Of a stretch of DNA of 64,000 nt, positions 62,721 through 64,000 are shown piece by piece (positions within the stretch are counted from its first letter, which is position 1; each line of letters opens with the position of its first letter). The notes beneath the pieces were generated by a model. The model made no database searches. It worked only from the letters and a program-made list of their open reading frames with translations, and had not been told where the DNA came from. A program made the translations under genes and the position numbers. The DNA is from Platerodrilus igneus (taxonomy: Eukaryota > Arthropoda > Insecta > Coleoptera > Lycidae): NCBI GenBank assembly GCA_036346225.1, contig JARFIW010001744.1, forward strand, positions 1 through 64,000, written 5' to 3'.

Positions 62721-63229
62721 TTTAAACTTGAAATTGTGAAATTTGTTTTCTTAATATTTCTTGTACACCTGATTTGGATGCATTGCATTCCAAAATTAAT
62801 TTTTTTGTTGCGGCACCTTGGGATTAATATGTATTGTGCTAACATGTTTCTTTCGTTAGCAGTTTCACCTAGCTAACAAACTCTCTGTTTTTTTAATAAA
62901 CCATACTTGTTTACATGGTTCCACTAACACCGAAATATGATTGGATCAGGCTGTCTTCTTTCGGGATCAACTCTTCATAAAGTATGGATCCGACTACCGA
63001 ATTTCTAAAACATCACACACAAAGTTGTACATGTTCATTTAACAGGTAATACCTCGCCATTTTTTAAAATATAAAAAACAAATAATATCTTACTCAACAC
63101 AAATGATTTCTATGTATAGATATTGAAATAATAAGCCAGTAAATGACAACTAATGACAACTTCATTTAAACCTTACATAATTCAACGGCAACCTGATTTT
63201 TTACAGATAATAGTTAATGATTTTTGGAA

Positions 63230-63608
63230 GTAAATAGTGTTGCATTGTTTATGTGTAATACATGGTTGAAATAAATCGATTGTTTAACACTTTTTAGTGT
63301 TGGTAGAATTCAATATGACGGCCATAAGAACATCAAATTTTTAAACACTTCCACTAGAAAGACTATGTCAAATAATGCAAATATGTCAAATTTTATAAGA
63401 ATTTATTCATAAAAAAAAAGTTATAAACAGAAAAAGGAATACACATTTTATAGTGTTTCAGCGATAATTCCAGAATGATGTGAGCTATCCTAGATATCTT
63501 TATGGAATATTGGAAAGCATAAAATTATGCAACTTGTCTCCCATTTAATCAACTCTGTATCTGTTACCGTTTAGGATATTCCAATGGTTGATGTCATAAA
63601 AGTGACCA
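63230..63608. repeat. right terminal inverted repeat of transposon B
   Basis: See left repeat. Arms differ by scattered substitutions and several indels, indicating an old element. Confidence 0.75.
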
Positions 63609-63615
63609 CTCTATA

Positions 63616-64000
63616 CACCTACGCTATGGGTGCTACGATGCCTAAATATGTACTACAGAATAAAAGAAGTCTTATTTGGGGGTCGATATGATACTTTGTG
63701 GTTCGTATTTGAACTGCAATATGTAAACACCTTTCTTCAAGTCTGCATGTGCACGTATAATAATATTAACCAGACGTTGTTACAATTGTTTTGCAAGATT
63801 AATTGACTTTAAATTGTAACCTTCCTTAAACCATTTCCCCTGCCTTTCCCTTCTGGAGCCTTAAGCCTCCGAGTTTTACCTTTTCTTCCAAGGTAAAGTA
63901 AAGCTCAACTACTATTGTGCTTATTTCTATTCTCCGAACCACACCTGCTCATCCCTCCACAGATCTAATACCCAAAGTCCTTTCCGTAATGTTTTAACTG
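63616..64000. other. no recognisable gene
   Basis: Less AT-rich toward the end of the window; no open frame or repeat that I can support. Confidence 0.4.

Larger units (their letters stand above)
61239..63615 (-). mobile_element. Tc1/mariner-like transposon B with long inverted repeats
   Basis: Inverted repeats of about 380-400 bp (61250-61660 and 63230-63608) share GGTCACTTTTA at the tips, CCATTGGAATATC, TTGGTAGAATTCAATATG-type inner sequence and GTGTAATACATG. TA is present outside each tip (61239-61240; 63612-63613 or 63614-63615), fitting TA-target integration. The interior carries a broken DDE transposase. The interior between 61670 and 62200 has no supported gene. Confidence 0.7.

Overview
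The window reads as a stretch of animal, most likely insect, nuclear heterochromatin or transposon-rich intergenic DNA. It is AT-rich with long (TA)n microsatellites. Bacterial-type genes are absent. Almost all recognisable coding matter is transposon-derived: Penelope-like elements (PLE), Gypsy and BEL/Pao LTR retrotransposons, a LINE tail, hAT and Tc1/mariner-type DNA transposons. The mix fits an arthropod; I cannot name the species from sequence alone.

Layout. 0-3.6 kb: end of a GC-rich hAT element, a decayed Gypsy gag/protease piece, a PLE fragment. 3.6-5.8 kb: a solo 2.1-kb LTR between two (TA)n tracts. 5.8-7.6 kb: two foldback (palindromic) elements of one family, each arm carrying a tRNA-like cloverleaf, with a short hairpin element between them. 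7.7-8.2 kb: GT-rich tandem and inverted repeats. 8.7-12.7 kb: a 4-kb palindrome made of two head-to-head 5'-truncated PLE copies. 12.8-20.9 kb: a dead hAT transposase, further PLE pieces (several with hammerhead-ribozyme-like 3' ends), a LINE tail, a 456-bp hAT MITE with perfect 8-bp target duplications, another palindrome and a third tRNA-like copy. 20.9-24.8 kb: a Gypsy element on the minus strand (gag to integrase, broken frames). 26.2-26.6 kb: a MITE. 26.6-39.0 kb: a 117-bp satellite array interrupted by a PLE with inverted terminal hammerhead modules and by a complete BEL/Pao element with 406-bp LTRs. 39.0-55.6 kb: three Gypsy elements, two of one family with 2.1-kb LTRs, one of them a deletion derivative with near-identical LTRs. 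55.6-58.4 kb: the only candidate host gene, three minus-strand exons that join in frame into a membrane-segment plus C2H2 zinc-finger C-terminus. 60.2-63.6 kb: two copies of a Tc1/mariner-like DDE transposase, one inside a 2.4-kb transposon with roughly 380-bp terminal inverted repeats.

How the parts relate. Many mobile units between 3.6 and 51.4 kb abut (TA)n tracts, suggesting those tracts act as landing sites or are produced at the junctions. Hammerhead motifs recur at PLE ends, as known for this class; one family here has a paired C3/G8 to U3/A8 change. The tRNA-like foldback family, with base-pair-preserving differences between arms, is the least explained structure. Nested insertions give relative ages: the satellite predates the PLE and BEL insertions.
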